DNA of 64,000 bases from UBA5078 sp051252515 (GTDB taxonomy: Bacteria > Pseudomonadota > Gammaproteobacteria > Pseudomonadales > Pseudohongiellaceae). The stretch lies in contig JBPOFS010000009.1 of the NCBI GenBank assembly GCA_051252515.1, positions 54,833 to 118,832 on the forward strand, in the 5' to 3' direction. Position 1 is the stretch's first letter, and every line of letters starts with the position of its first letter. Both the position numbers and the translations under genes were made by a program. The notes under the pieces are model-generated. The model saw only the letters and a program-made list of their open reading frames with translations, searched no databases and was not told the DNA's origin. This document shows, piece by piece, positions 63,280 to 64,000 of the stretch.

Positions 63280-63937
63280 GTGTCTTCACATTCTGCACGA
63301 CTCAACACCTTTACCTGACCCACACTGAGTAAAACGCTATCCTCTCCTAAGTCCATGCCCCAGACACATTGAAAAGCAACGCTTCCTCTCTATTTGACTG
63401 CATAAACGAAGCACTTTAGGGAGGCCAGGAAAACAAACGATCTAAACATTATTAATTGTAAACCATCACGAAGAAGCCACTTGCCGATCCGGACATTAAA
63501 TACCTAGTAGTGTCTAAGAATGTAAGGATCAGCTCTTAGGCTAGCGCGCATACCAAGAAAGCATTGGCCCATAAACTTATCAATATCTGCCTATCCTCTA
63601 AGCAAACCTAAGTGGGTATCGCTATTAAGCCTTCGACGGACAAGCCTAGAAAGAGCCAGCCTGGGTTCATACTAGTATAGTGTTCCTCACACAGCATCGA
63701 CTACAGATGCAGAGCACTTCGCTTAAAACACGATGTAAGCCGTTATGAGAACCTGTCAATTGAAGGCGCTGACACTACCTAGCTTGTTAGGAAAGCTCGA
63801 CAAGCTAAGAGCGATAGCTATTAGCTATTAGCTATTAGCTATTAGCTATTAGCTATTAGTTATTAGTTATGACGTGAGGAAAGATCTAGTTAGTAAGGAG
63901 CATAAACAGAGAGTACCCAATATATTTCAGGCATAAA
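63280..63937. other. Non-coding spacer before the rRNA operon
   Basis: About 660 bases with no reading frame over 60 codons and no recognisable gene remnant, apart from the tandem repeat at 63816-63870. It separates cstA from the terminator of the convergent rRNA operon. Confidence 0.6.
63816..63870. repeat. Seven-base tandem repeat
   Basis: Six perfect copies of AGCTATT are followed by AGTTATT and a final partial AGTTAT, about 55 bases in all. The C-to-T change in the last two copies shows the array has diverged at one end. It is non-coding. Confidence 0.95.
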
Positions 63938-63971
63938 AAAAGCCCCAAGTACGTTAGTACTTGGGGCTTTT
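63938..63971 (-). terminator. Terminator of the rRNA operon entering from the right
   Basis: A 15-bp perfect stem (AAAAGCCCCAAGTAC with GTACTTGGGGCTTTT) encloses the loop GTTA. On the minus strand a run of T follows (seven A on the plus strand at 63935-63941). It lies about ten bases after the 5S rRNA 3' end, as expected for the end of an rrn operon. Confidence 0.9.
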
Positions 63972-63980
63972 AGGGTTTAA

Positions 63981-64000
63981 GAGCCTGACGATGACCTACT
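63981..64000 (-). rRNA. rrf: 5S rRNA, 3' end only
   Basis: The last 20 bases read, on the minus strand, AGTAGGTCATCGTCAGGCTC. This matches the 3' end of 5S rRNA in Pseudomonas-like bacteria, where the molecule ends in AGTAGGTCATCGTCAAGCTC, differing at one base. The rest of the operon lies outside the window. The neighbouring terminator supports the call. Confidence 0.8.

Noticed and set aside
63816..63870. Possible CRISPR array
   Set aside because: The 7-base units are contiguous with no spacers, so this is a simple tandem repeat.

Overview
The window is a stretch of gammaproteobacterial chromosome. The evidence is the uninterrupted run tRNA-Tyr/Gly/Thr, tuf, tRNA-Trp, secE-nusG, rplKAJL, rpoBC, rpsLG-fusA-tuf, S10, spc, alpha operons. 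Two tuf copies, a coaX/birA/SPOR block upstream of the tRNAs, and a 5S rRNA 3' end of the Pseudomonas type at the right edge support the same placement. Base composition is moderate. The secreted redoxin/cytochrome/copper-monooxygenase proteins, NIPSNAP, DUF6644 and CstA-like genes suggest a free-living, probably marine, member of the Cellvibrionales-like groups (OM60/NOR5, SAR92 and relatives). That placement is an inference, not a proof.

Layout. 1-760: 5' part of a minus-strand redoxin/cytochrome c gene cut by the left edge. 890-5122: leuS, a CBS-domain protein and small secreted proteins. 5281-8987: a secreted orthocaspase with PPC repeats, translationally coupled to a PAS-GAF-GGDEF diguanylate cyclase. 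8984-12730: divergent glpD and glpK, then a histidine phosphatase. 12792-15375: a DUF1499 membrane protein, a divergent LspA-like protein and a class V aminotransferase. 15446-48441: the translation/transcription block on the minus strand, about 33 kb, in classical order. Clear sigma-70-type promoters lie ahead of rpsL, rpsJ and the tRNA-tuf unit, and hairpins lie at the expected attenuation and termination points. 48508-50962: a SPOR protein, coaX and birA. 51127-63225: an accessory region rich in exported proteins. 63226-63980: non-coding DNA with a 7-bp tandem repeat. 63981-64000: the end of an rRNA operon on the minus strand.

The most interesting part is 51-58 kb. Two full-length exported proteins, and a third cut by the left edge of the window, start with a thioredoxin-like domain followed by a c-type haem site. 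The two full-length ones end in a domain that keeps every copper ligand expected of peptidylglycine alpha-hydroxylating monooxygenase (PHM). Across an intergenic region is a strongly codon-biased exported beta-propeller. It keeps the Arg, the three zinc His and the catalytic Tyr expected of the partner enzyme, peptidyl-alpha-hydroxyglycine lyase (PAL). A HupE/UreJ-type membrane protein sits between them. In animals PHM and PAL are the two halves of one amidating enzyme. Here they look like a bacterial periplasmic hydroxylase/lyase pair with a built-in haem electron donor and an unknown substrate.
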